Shown piece by piece: positions 18,363-25,889 of a stretch of DNA of 64,000 bases. Numbering within the stretch: position 1 is the first letter of the stretch; each line of letters begins with the position of its first letter. The DNA is from Maricaulis sp. (GTDB lineage: Bacteria > Pseudomonadota > Alphaproteobacteria > Caulobacterales > Maricaulaceae): contig NZ_JAEPNI010000002.1 in NCBI RefSeq assembly GCF_017643475.1, forward strand, positions 248,001 through 312,000, read 5' to 3'. Made by a program: the position numbers and the translations under genes. The notes beneath the pieces are model-generated. The model did no database searches. It was given only the letters and a program-made list of their open reading frames with translations, and was not told where the DNA came from.

Positions 18363-18390
18363 AAGGGCCGCTCGATGCGGCCCTTTTTTT
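18363..18390. terminator. Bidirectional terminator
   Basis: AAGGGCCGC/GCGGCCCTT stem with a five-base loop, flanked by a T-run on the plus strand and a matching A-rich run on the other side. It ends both the 17669-18337 gene and oppC. Confidence 0.9.
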
Positions 18391-18407
18391 CATGTCCGGG
18401 GATGCGA

Positions 18408-19316
18408 TCAGCGATCCTTGGGATCGATCGCGTCGCGCAGGCCATCACCGATGAAGTTCAGGCAGAACAGCGTGATCATCATCGTCACAGCCGGCACGAT
18501 CAGCGTCCACGGTGCGACTTCCATGTCCTGCGCACCTGTCGAGATCAGGCGACCCAGCGAGGTCAGCGGTTCCTGGACACCCAGGCCCAGGAAGGACAGG
18601 AAGCTCTCGGCCAGGACCACAACCGGGATCATCAGCGTCACATAGACCACAACCGGGCCCAGCACGTTCGGGATGATGTGGCGCTGGATGATCTTGCCAC
18701 GCGAGACACCTGCGGCCTCGGCCGCCTCGACAAATTCCATCTTGGCCAGGGCCAGGGTCTGGCCACGCACGATGCGCGCCATGGTCAGCCATTCAACCGC
18801 GCCGATGGCGACAAAGATCAGGACGATATTGCGCCCGAACACGACCATCAGGATGATGACGAAGAAGATGAAGGGCAGCGAATACAGGATGTCGACAAAA
18901 CGCATCATGATCTGGTCGATACGCCCGCCGACAAATCCGGCTGTCGCCCCCCAGGTCACACCGATGACCAGCGAGACAATGGTGGCGACAACGCCCACCA
19001 TCAGCGACACGCCCAGTCCGACCAGCGTGCGGGCCAGAAGGTCCCGCCCCTGGGCATCCGTGCCCAGGATGTGCCAGTTGTCCAGGGTCGGCGCGATGGA
19101 CACACGATCACGATAGATCGTGTCATAATCATGCACCCAGATGCCCAGCTGGCCGATAATCGCCAGCACGACCAGCACGCCCAGGATGAACATCGAGGCC
19201 ACAGCGGCCTTGTTGCGCATCAGGCGCGTGCGGGCATCATCCCAGAGCGAACGGCCCCGGACCGCCGCCTTGGTCAGCATTTCTTGTTTTTCCTTGGGAT
19301 TGACGATCGTGGTCAT
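18408..19316 (-). CDS. oppC: Oligopeptide ABC transporter permease (OppC type)
   Basis: 302-residue inner-membrane permease: a cytoplasmic N-terminal segment, one helix (about 38-60), a periplasmic loop (DRVSIAPTLDNWHILGTDAQG, shortened here in meaning: the GTDxxGRD motif of OppC/DppC) and five further helices with the EAA coupling loop (VRGQTLALAKMEFVEAA). Its start overlaps the oppB stop by four bases (ATGA), so it is translationally coupled. No oppD or oppF ATPase follows; the next feature is a terminator. Confidence 0.93.
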   Translation of the reverse strand: MTTIVNPKEKQEMLTKAAVRGRSLWDDARTRLMRNKAAVASMFILGVLVVLAIIGQLGIWVHDYDTIYRDRVSIAPTLDNWHILGTDAQGRDLLARTLVGLGVSLMVGVVATIVSLVIGVTWGATAGFVGGRIDQIMMRFVDILYSLPFIFFVIILMVVFGRNIVLIFVAIGAVEWLTMARIVRGQTLALAKMEFVEAAEAAGVSRGKIIQRHIIPNVLGPVVVYVTLMIPVVVLAESFLSFLGLGVQEPLTSLGRLISTGAQDMEVAPWTLIVPAVTMMITLFCLNFIGDGLRDAIDPKDR

Positions 19317-20245
19317 GAGTCGAACTTCACCCTCGGATTGAGCACGCTGTAGAGCAGGTCTGCCAGCAAATTCAGGAATATGATCAGGCTGGCGTAAACA
19401 ACGACAACGCCCATCACCAGCGTATAGTCACGCTGCAGGGCGGCATCGACGAAATACGCGCCCATGCCCGGCAGCTGGAAGACACGTTCAATCACCAGCG
19501 AGCCGGAGATCACTGCGGCAGAGGCCGGACCGAGATAGCTGACCAGTGGCAGAACCGCGGAGCGCAGGGCGTGGCGGACCATGACCGCCGGGGCCGACAG
19601 GCCCTTGGCACGGGCGGTGCGGATATAGTTGGAGCGGATCACCTCGATCATGCTCGCCCGCATCAGGCGCGCAATGATGGCGATCTGTGGCAGGGCCAGC
19701 GTGATCACTGGCAGGACCAGCACACTCAGCCCATAGCGATTGAAATTGAGACCGCCCGTCGGTAACAGGTTCATGTACAGACCCAGCACAAGGGCCAGGA
19801 TCGGCCCCATGACAAGGGGCGGGATACTGACCCCGATCATGGCGAAACCCATAACTGCATAGTCGCTGGACTTGTTCTGGCGCAGCGCGGCAATGGCGCC
19901 CAGCAGCGTGCCGACAAACACGGCGAGCAACATGGCCAGCGAGCCGATCATGATGGAGACAGGGAAACCCTCGCCGATCAATTCCGCGACGTCCTTGTCA
20001 TGGAATTTCAGCGACGGGCCGAGATCGCCCTGGGCCAGATTAACCATATAGTCGAGATATTGCTTCCAGACCGGTTGATCCATGCCATAGCGCTCAAGCA
20101 GGCGCTCACGGATCTCGTCCGGCATCGGCCGCTCAAGGTCGAAGGGACCGCCTGGCGCGACCTTCATCATGAAGAAGGCCAGAGCCGTAATCACAATCAA
20201 AGTCGGGATGGCGACGAGTAATCTTCGCAGTACAAAGGAAAACAT
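19313..20245 (-). CDS. oppB: Oligopeptide ABC transporter permease (OppB type)
   Basis: 310-residue permease with six predicted helices. The N-terminus (LRRLLVAIPTLIVIT), the APGGPF motif and the EAA loop (SNYIRTARAKGLS) are characteristic of OppB/DppB/GsiC. It pairs with the OppC protein encoded directly downstream, and probably with the OppA-type lipoprotein at 15921-17543. The ATP-binding subunits must be encoded elsewhere or shared with another transporter. Confidence 0.93.
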   Translation of the reverse strand: MFSFVLRRLLVAIPTLIVITALAFFMMKVAPGGPFDLERPMPDEIRERLLERYGMDQPVWKQYLDYMVNLAQGDLGPSLKFHDKDVAELIGEGFPVSIMIGSLAMLLAVFVGTLLGAIAALRQNKSSDYAVMGFAMIGVSIPPLVMGPILALVLGLYMNLLPTGGLNFNRYGLSVLVLPVITLALPQIAIIARLMRASMIEVIRSNYIRTARAKGLSAPAVMVRHALRSAVLPLVSYLGPASAAVISGSLVIERVFQLPGMGAYFVDAALQRDYTLVMGVVVVYASLIIFLNLLADLLYSVLNPRVKFDS

Positions 20246-20302
20246 ATATTGTGACGCAGCTCTTCAAATCAGGCGTGCAGTTTCAATTTCAGGGCGCACT
20301 TG

Positions 20303-20482
20303 TCAATCAACCGGATGCCGTTGCACCGCAGCATCTGTTGCGCTTATAGGTGCAATTGATACAGATCGGCTGCTTGAACGGTCGGGCTGCATCGCTACCC
20401 AGACCATGTTAAATGCGAGTATCGCAACAAAAAGCCACGCCAATCGCAGTAATCGCCTGTTGAGAAACTTCGCCACCTTCAC
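20303..20482 (-). CDS. Possible small single-pass membrane protein
   Basis: 59 residues from a GTG at 20482 that is preceded by AAAGG with five bases of spacing (a GTG at 20488 is also in frame). A basic N-terminus, one hydrophobic helix (LAWLFVAILAFNMVWVAM) and a Ser-rich tail are seen. It lies 57 bases upstream of oppB on the same strand. There is no recognised family; a chance frame cannot be excluded. Confidence 0.35.
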   Translation of the reverse strand: MKVAKFLNRRLLRLAWLFVAILAFNMVWVAMQPDRSSSRSVSIAPISATDAAVQRHPVD

Positions 20483-20496
20483 ATTCACCTTTCTGT

Positions 20497-20522
20497 GATC
20501 TTGCTAACCTGCTAGCAAGATC
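20497..20522. promoter_or_regulatory. Perfect 10-bp inverted repeat, candidate operator
   Basis: GATCTTGCTA (20497-20506) and TAGCAAGATC (20513-20522) are exact reverse complements separated by six bases. The repeat lies in the divergent region between the oppB side and the ATP-grasp gene, with no T-run. The geometry suits a dimeric regulator binding site. Two direct GTGTGAT copies follow at about 20532-20550. Confidence 0.45.
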
Positions 20523-20608
20523 TGGGCCGGGTGTGATGCGGTGTGATTTGCAGGCACAATGCGAATTCCCATATTGGACGTGTCGCGCGGAGTAGAAGGA
20601 TATCAGCC

Positions 20609-21550
20609 ATGCACAGCGCGCTGTGGTGGAAGGATTTCGAATATTCGAACGGTATCGTCACCGTGAAGAAGACGGGTGCGCGCCTGCCGATCGAGCCCGG
20701 TCTGATCGGTGAGGTGCTCAACTGGTTCCCGTTTTACTTCGTGGTGGAGTCCTGGAGGCTGAAAACCCCGTCCCAAACCGGGCCACGTATCTGGTTCGCG
20801 CCGGACCGTCCCCGCCCCTGGTATCTGATCTGGAGTGTGCTGCACGCTGCGGGCGCCTCGATCGCCAAACAACCGTCTGAGGCCGATGTCGTTTTCTACT
20901 TTGATGACAGCACCACCTGCGACGACACTCCGGTGCCGCCGGGCGCCCATGTCATCAACCGCCACTGCGCCAGCATCGCCAAGAGCCATGTCACCAAGGT
21001 GTTCGAGGAAGTCTTCGGCTATTCGCTGAGCGTTGATCCGACCAGCTGTACAGGCGCCATGGTGATGAAGTCGGAAAAGAACGGCGCCCATGACGGCCGT
21101 ATCGTCCAGGGTCCGTGCGAACCGGTCGAGGGCTATGTCTATCAACGGGTCATCGACAACCGCATTGAACGCGGCCTGGTCGAGGATCTGCGCTGTCCAA
21201 CCATTGGCGGACGTATTCCGCTGGTCCTGCCCAAGCGTCGCCGGGTCGAGGATCGTTTTTCCAACTCCAATGACGAAGTCCTGATCACCGATACGGACCA
21301 GGTCCTTTCCCGCGATGAACAGGACATGCTGGCGCGCTTCACCCGCGCCATGGGCCTTGACTGGGGCGGCCTCGATGTTTTGCGCGACCGTACGGACGGC
21401 CGTCTCTACGTCGTCGATGTGAACAAGACCGACATGGGTCCACCTATCGCAATGTCACTTGATGATAAAATCCGCGTGACACGGCGTTTGGCCGACGCGT
21501 TTTTGGAGTATCTGGAAGCTTCAACTTCCAATGCTCGGGAACTCAACTAA
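20609..21550 (+). CDS. ATP-grasp-like protein of unknown substrate
   Basis: 313 residues. ATG 20609 follows AGAAGGA; an in-frame ATG at 20543 lacks a ribosome site. The middle carries KSHVTKVFEEVFGY, a GAMVMKSEKNGAHDG segment (nucleotide-binding lysine and loop) and, near the C-terminus, MGLDWGGLDVLRD followed by YVVDVNKT, which is the metal-binding D.N pattern of ATP-grasp ligases and kinases. The N-terminal 90 residues (WFPFYFVVESWRLK, FAPDRPRPWY) resemble no family I know. The stop is immediately followed by the ATG of a metallo-beta-lactamase-fold hydrolase, so the two very likely act together. The substrate is unknown. Confidence 0.7.
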   Translation: MHSALWWKDFEYSNGIVTVKKTGARLPIEPGLIGEVLNWFPFYFVVESWRLKTPSQTGPRIWFAPDRPRPWYLIWSVLHAAGASIAKQPSEADVVFYFDDSTTCDDTPVPPGAHVINRHCASIAKSHVTKVFEEVFGYSLSVDPTSCTGAMVMKSEKNGAHDGRIVQGPCEPVEGYVYQRVIDNRIERGLVEDLRCPTIGGRIPLVLPKRRRVEDRFSNSNDEVLITDTDQVLSRDEQDMLARFTRAMGLDWGGLDVLRDRTDGRLYVVDVNKTDMGPPIAMSLDDKIRVTRRLADAFLEYLEASTSNARELN

Positions 21551-22459
21551 ATGACAAGTATTCCTTTTGTGCGCGATTTCGACTTCGAGTACGGCCGCTG
21601 TGACCAGCTGTCACCGCTGATCCGTCGCGTCGTTGCACAAAATCCTGGCCCCTTCACCTATACCGGCACCGGCGTCTACATCATCGGTACGGATGATGTT
21701 GCGGTCATCGATCCCGGCCCGGTGCAGGACGATCATATCGCCGCGCTCGACAAGGCGCTGGAGGGCCAGCGCGTCACCCACGTCTTCGTTACGCACCACC
21801 ATCTGGATCATTCGCCTATGGCGCACCCGCTGGCGAAGAAACATGGCGCAAAGGTCTATGGTTTCGGTCCGCAGAACATTGCGCCGACCGGTGGCGAGGT
21901 CCGTCTCGAGGCCGGGGATGATGTCGGTTTCCAGCCGGACGTCCAGATCAATGACGAGCAGGTGTTTTCCGGATCCAACTGGTCCATTCGCGCCCTGCAC
22001 ACGCCGGGACATACGTCCAACCATGTCTGTTACGCGCTGGAAGAGGAAAACACCCTGTTCTGTGGCGATCATGTCATGGCCTGGTCGACTAGTGTGATCT
22101 CTCCGCCTGATGGTTCGATGGGGGATTATCTGCGCGAGCTCGCCCGTATTCGCGACAATGGGTATGACCGCCTGTGGCCGACCCATGGCCCGGCTGTCGA
22201 GACCCCGTCAGAGTTCATCCAGGCCTATATCGACCACCGCCTGCAACGCGAGGAACAGATCCTGGTCCGGCTGCGTGCCGGCCAGGAGAACATCCGTGAC
22301 ATGGTTTCGGTGATGTATGCCGATGTGGACAAGCGCCTGCACCCGGCAGCCGCCCACTCCGTGCTGGCCCACATGATCCACCTGGTGGAAACCAACCGTG
22401 TCATCTGCGATGGCGCAGCCGACCTGCAGGCCCGCTATTCACTGCCGGTGCCCGCCTGA
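21551..22459 (+). CDS. Metallo-beta-lactamase fold hydrolase (LACTB2-like)
   Basis: 302 residues with the complete metal-binding set: THHHLDHSP (HxHxDH), HTPGHTSNH, FCGDHVMAW and PTHGP, in the order of glyoxalase II and LACTB2-type hydrolases or ribonucleases. A C-terminal helical extension (about 225-302, HRLQREEQILVRL) is typical of the LACTB2 subfamily with its winged helix. It starts directly after the stop of the ATP-grasp gene. The 3' end overlaps the converging DUF1499 gene by 25 bases. The substrate is not deducible; thioester and RNA phosphodiester are the usual options. Confidence 0.87.
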   Translation: MTSIPFVRDFDFEYGRCDQLSPLIRRVVAQNPGPFTYTGTGVYIIGTDDVAVIDPGPVQDDHIAALDKALEGQRVTHVFVTHHHLDHSPMAHPLAKKHGAKVYGFGPQNIAPTGGEVRLEAGDDVGFQPDVQINDEQVFSGSNWSIRALHTPGHTSNHVCYALEEENTLFCGDHVMAWSTSVISPPDGSMGDYLRELARIRDNGYDRLWPTHGPAVETPSEFIQAYIDHRLQREEQILVRLRAGQENIRDMVSVMYADVDKRLHPAAAHSVLAHMIHLVETNRVICDGAADLQARYSLPVPA

Positions 22460-23295
22460 GCACCGGCCTCGGCCCAGGCATCGACATCCGTCGGCTCGAC
22501 CTGAACCGCTTCCAGGAAGGCGGCGACACGGTGTGCATTGCGCCCGAGGTCATGCATCTCGCGACGTGACAGTGAACGCACATCGATGATCGAGCCCTCA
22601 CCCTCCTCGGTCTCGCGCACCCGCACGACAATGTCGTCGGTAAAGCCGAACCAGAAACTCTCCGCAGTGGCCTCGAACATGCCTGCAGAATGGGAGGCGG
22701 CACCGACATGCCAGCCCATATCCCGCGCCGTCAGCAAGGCCCGGCGGAAAGCCGCTTCCGGATCCATGTCCAGGTAAAGGCTTGTCAGTTGGGGGTAATA
22801 TTCCGCCTGGGCGTCGGCATAGGCCCGCCCCTCAGCATCGGTCTTGGTCGCGTAGTCCAGCCCCTGGTCACTGGCCAGACGGCGCCGAACATTGGACTGG
22901 GTAAACCCGGGCGGGTCCTGGGTATCGGTGGAGATATCCACCAGATAGGGCGTCTCGCCGCGCTGATCGAGGGTCAACGTCATCCAGCCAATGCCGACAA
23001 CGCCCATCACGACCGCCCACACCGGGGTGGCGATCACACCAAAGGCGCGTTTCGTCAGGATGCGGTGGGCAATGATCACGCCCAGCGCCAGCACGCCCGA
23101 CACGATCGAGGTCAACAGCACGCTCAGACCAAGCTGGTTGATCATCACGCCCAGGCCGAGTTCCCAGTTGATGAAATCGAATTTCACCCCGAAAGAGGCC
23201 AGGGCGAACCATGCGGGTACGAGCAGCATCAACAGGCCGCACCACCACGTAAGCACAGACACACTTGTACGAAGAACCGACGTTATCCGGTCCAT
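22435..23295 (-). CDS. DUF1499 family membrane protein
   Basis: 286 residues: three N-terminal hydrophobic helices (about 17-35, 50-75 and 88-108), then a soluble DUF1499 domain (about 120-275). The SIIDVRSLSRREMHDLGRNA motif, with the family's ID.RS.SR...DLG.N pattern, is clear. DUF1499 proteins are found across proteobacteria and their function is unknown. The gene converges with the hydrolase gene, sharing 25 bases at the 3' ends. Confidence 0.85.
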   Translation of the reverse strand: MDRITSVLRTSVSVLTWWCGLLMLLVPAWFALASFGVKFDFINWELGLGVMINQLGLSVLLTSIVSGVLALGVIIAHRILTKRAFGVIATPVWAVVMGVVGIGWMTLTLDQRGETPYLVDISTDTQDPPGFTQSNVRRRLASDQGLDYATKTDAEGRAYADAQAEYYPQLTSLYLDMDPEAAFRRALLTARDMGWHVGAASHSAGMFEATAESFWFGFTDDIVVRVRETEEGEGSIIDVRSLSRREMHDLGRNAHRVAAFLEAVQVEPTDVDAWAEAGAQAGTGSE

Positions 23296-23324
23296 CGCTA
23301 CCCCCTGTCAGCCCGTTTGGAGCC

Positions 23325-23993
23325 TCAAGGATACAACCGGGAGGTACTCCATGGCGAGGAAAAATCGTCCCGCGCGAAGGTCAGTCTGTCATGCAGACGG
23401 AAGGGACGATCGCGCCAGAACTCCAAGCTCATGGGGCGTATGATGAATCCGGACCAGTGCTGCGGACGCGGCACTTCGCCCAGGCCAAAACGCGCCGCCT
23501 CCCTGGCCACGGATTTCTCCAGCGCAAAGCGACTTTCCAGCGGGCGGGACTGTTTCGAGGCCCAGGCCCCGATTCGGCTGTCCCGCGCCCGGGAGGCGAA
23601 ATAGGCGTCCGCTTCCTCAGCCGGAACCGCCTCGACCAGCCCCCTCACCCGCACCTGGCGACGCAAGGATTTCCAATGGAAACACAGCGCCGCCTTGGCA
23701 TTCTCGGCAAGTTGCTGGCCCTTGGCGCTGTCCAGATTGGTGTAGAAGATGAAACCGCGCTCATCGACGCCTTTCAAAAGCACCATGCGCACATCAGGAA
23801 GCCCGTCCTCGTCCGCCGTGGCCAGGGCCATGGCATTGGCGTCATTGGGCTCCTTTTTCTTGGCATCCTCCAGCCAGTGGGAGAACAGCTCGTACGGGTC
23901 CTCGCGATCGAAAATCTCCACCGCATTGGCGTCAGCCGTTTTCTGGTACTCCGCATCACTGGGCGATGGCGGAATAAGCGGGTCCCTGGACAT
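23325..23993 (-). CDS. pdxH: Pyridoxamine 5'-phosphate oxidase
   Basis: 222-residue FMN-dependent enzyme of the last step of vitamin B6 synthesis and salvage; it oxidises pyridoxine- or pyridoxamine-phosphate to pyridoxal phosphate. Family features in order: [70 protein letters not shown] and a C-terminal WSGFIIRP with [12 protein letters not shown]. The start follows AAGGAG. It is divergent from a J-domain gene across a 91-base region, an arrangement often seen in alphaproteobacteria. Confidence 0.97.
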   Translation of the reverse strand: MSRDPLIPPSPSDAEYQKTADANAVEIFDREDPYELFSHWLEDAKKKEPNDANAMALATADEDGLPDVRMVLLKGVDERGFIFYTNLDSAKGQQLAENAKAALCFHWKSLRRQVRVRGLVEAVPAEEADAYFASRARDSRIGAWASKQSRPLESRFALEKSVAREAARFGLGEVPRPQHWSGFIIRPMSLEFWRDRPFRLHDRLTFARDDFSSPWSTSRLYP

Positions 23994-24084
23994 GGCGAGC
24001 GCTCCTTGCTGTCTTTACCGCTAGGTAGAGATCCCACGCAGCGCGTCAACCTTTCGGGAATCTTTCGGATTTACTCTGGGACAC

Positions 24085-24591
24085 ATGACATCGCGTGTTG
24101 GAAGTATTCGTGAAGCTTATGCCGTGCTCGGACTGGATCCGGGTGCGGGTTTCAAGGCTGCGAAATCCGCCTTCCGCGACGCGGCCAAGCGCCTGCACCC
24201 CGATGTCTCAACGCCCTCTCCCGACACCCTGTCCGAGCTGGCCGATATCGTCGCGGCGATCCGCATGATCGAGGCCAATCGCCCGGCCTGCCTCGAAATC
24301 GAGGTGACAGCAGCCGATGCCCAGCGCGGCGTTTCCCGCGCCCTCAAACTCGGTGACAAGCCTGTCATCGTCCGTATTCCGGCCGGCACCGAGGATGGCG
24401 CCCAGCTGGCCGCGGTCGGCGAGGACAATGTCATGGTCACGATCTCCATTCGCGAAACTGCGGATGGCTGGGAAAAACTGACCGGCGAGAATGATGACGA
24501 GGCGCTGTCCAACTTCGTCGACGAGTTCTCCCGCCCTTCACCCATGTCCCGCTTTGCCCGCTGGATCCGCAATTCCCAGTCGGTCGCCTAG
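24085..24591 (+). CDS. DnaJ-like protein (short, with partial C-terminal domain)
   Basis: 168 residues: an N-terminal J-domain (about 9-60) containing the Hsp70-stimulating HPD motif in AKRLHPDVS, and then a short beta segment (VTAADAQRGVSRALKL, VRIPAGTEDGAQL) that matches the client-binding domain of DnaJ/CbpA. The zinc-finger and dimerisation regions of full DnaJ are missing. It probably modulates DnaK for selected clients. It lies upstream of aroC on the same strand (106-base gap). Confidence 0.82.
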   Translation: MTSRVGSIREAYAVLGLDPGAGFKAAKSAFRDAAKRLHPDVSTPSPDTLSELADIVAAIRMIEANRPACLEIEVTAADAQRGVSRALKLGDKPVIVRIPAGTEDGAQLAAVGEDNVMVTISIRETADGWEKLTGENDDEALSNFVDEFSRPSPMSRFARWIRNSQSVA

Positions 24592-24697
24592 CTCCAATGG
24601 TCCGCATGTACCCGGATCGTGCATATCCGGATTTCGCAGTGTGTGGCGTGACGGCTAGACCTCGGCTCGCTAATCTCGCGCAAACGGCGGATGAATC

Positions 24698-25789
24698 ATG
24701 TCTCACAACACATTTGGTCATATGTTCCGGGTCACCACCTGGGGGGAAAGCCACGGCCCCGCAATCGGAGCCGTCGTGGATGGCTGTCCGGCAGGTATTC
24801 CGCTGAGCGCAGCCGACCTCCAGCCCTGGCTGGATCTGCGCCGCCCGGGCACCAGCCGCCACGTCACGCCACGCCAGGAACCGGACCAGGTCCGCATCCT
24901 CTCCGGCGTGTTCGAGGATGACCGCACCAACGGGCCGGTGACCACCGGCACGCCGATCAGCCTGATGATCGAGAATGTCGATGCACGCTCAAAGGATTAC
25001 GGTGACATCCGAGACAAGTGGCGCCCCGGCCACGCGGACTTTACCTACGACATGAAATACGGCGTGCGCGATTATCGCGGCGGCGGGCGCTCGTCCGCGC
25101 GTGAGACCGCCATGCGCGTCGCTGCCGGCGGCATTGCCCGCAAGGTGCTGAGCGAGGATATCCGGATCCGCGCCGCGCTGATCCAGATCGGTGAGCGCTC
25201 CATCGACCGTGCGCGCTGGAACTGGGACGAGGTGGCCAACAACCCGTTTTTCTGCCCGGATGCCGAGACGGTAAGCTTGTGGGAAGCGGACATGGACCAA
25301 CTGCGCCGGGATGGCAGTTCCACGGGCGGCATCGTCGAAGTTGTCGTCTCGGGCCTGCCGGCCGGTTGGGGCGCGCCGATCTATGCCAAGCTGGATAGCG
25401 AGATCGCCGCAGCGATGATGACGATCAATGCCGTCAAGGGCGTCGAGATCGGGGCGGGTTTTGCCTCCGCCGCCATGCGGGGCGAAGCGGCCGCGGACGA
25501 GATGCGCGCGGGCGATAACGGTCCGGAATTTCTCTCCAACCATAATGGCGGCGTGCTGGGCGGGATCTCCACCGGGCAGGATCTCGTTGTTCGCATTGCC
25601 GTCAAGCCGACCTCCTCGATCCGGGTGCCGCGCGACACGCTGGACCGGTCCTTCGAGGAGACCCAGATCGTCACCCATGGCCGCCATGATCCCTGTGTCG
25701 CCATTCGTGCCGTTCCTGTCGGCGAAGCCATGGCCGCGCTTGTCCTGGCAGACCAGAAACTGCGTCACGAAGCCCAGGCAGCCTGGTAA
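24698..25789 (+). CDS. aroC: Chorismate synthase
   Basis: 363 residues, the usual length. It catalyses the last shikimate pathway step, 5-enolpyruvylshikimate 3-phosphate to chorismate, and requires reduced FMN. Signatures: [14 protein letters not shown] at the N-terminus, [34 protein letters not shown] and the C-terminal [17 protein letters not shown]. The nearby pdxH and J-domain genes make a familiar alphaproteobacterial neighbourhood. Confidence 0.97.
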   Translation: MSHNTFGHMFRVTTWGESHGPAIGAVVDGCPAGIPLSAADLQPWLDLRRPGTSRHVTPRQEPDQVRILSGVFEDDRTNGPVTTGTPISLMIENVDARSKDYGDIRDKWRPGHADFTYDMKYGVRDYRGGGRSSARETAMRVAAGGIARKVLSEDIRIRAALIQIGERSIDRARWNWDEVANNPFFCPDAETVSLWEADMDQLRRDGSSTGGIVEVVVSGLPAGWGAPIYAKLDSEIAAAMMTINAVKGVEIGAGFASAAMRGEAAADEMRAGDNGPEFLSNHNGGVLGGISTGQDLVVRIAVKPTSSIRVPRDTLDRSFEETQIVTHGRHDPCVAIRAVPVGEAMAALVLADQKLRHEAQAAW

Positions 25790-25807
25790 AATCCCAACAT
25801 GACACAC

Positions 25808-25830
25808 CCGTTCATGCTGGGCTCATCGAC
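25808..25830 (+). promoter_or_regulatory. Shared upstream element of the arginine-rich genes, copy 1
   Basis: A 23-base element beginning CCGTTCATG and ending CTCATCGAC occurs here and again at 27720-27742 with one difference. In both places a TAGCTT hexamer follows at the same distance (7 bases later) and the start codon of a glycine-zipper gene comes about 60 bases downstream. It is likely a promoter with a regulator or alternative sigma factor site. Confidence 0.6.
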
Positions 25831-25889
25831 CAGGTTTTAGCTTCCCGTTAACGCCGGACATCCCGGCCCATCGATAGGGAGCGATCGAG

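Noticed and set aside
18363-18390. Repeat element rather than terminator
   Set aside because: Short GC stem with T-runs on both sides exactly between two converging genes; a plain bidirectional terminator explains it.
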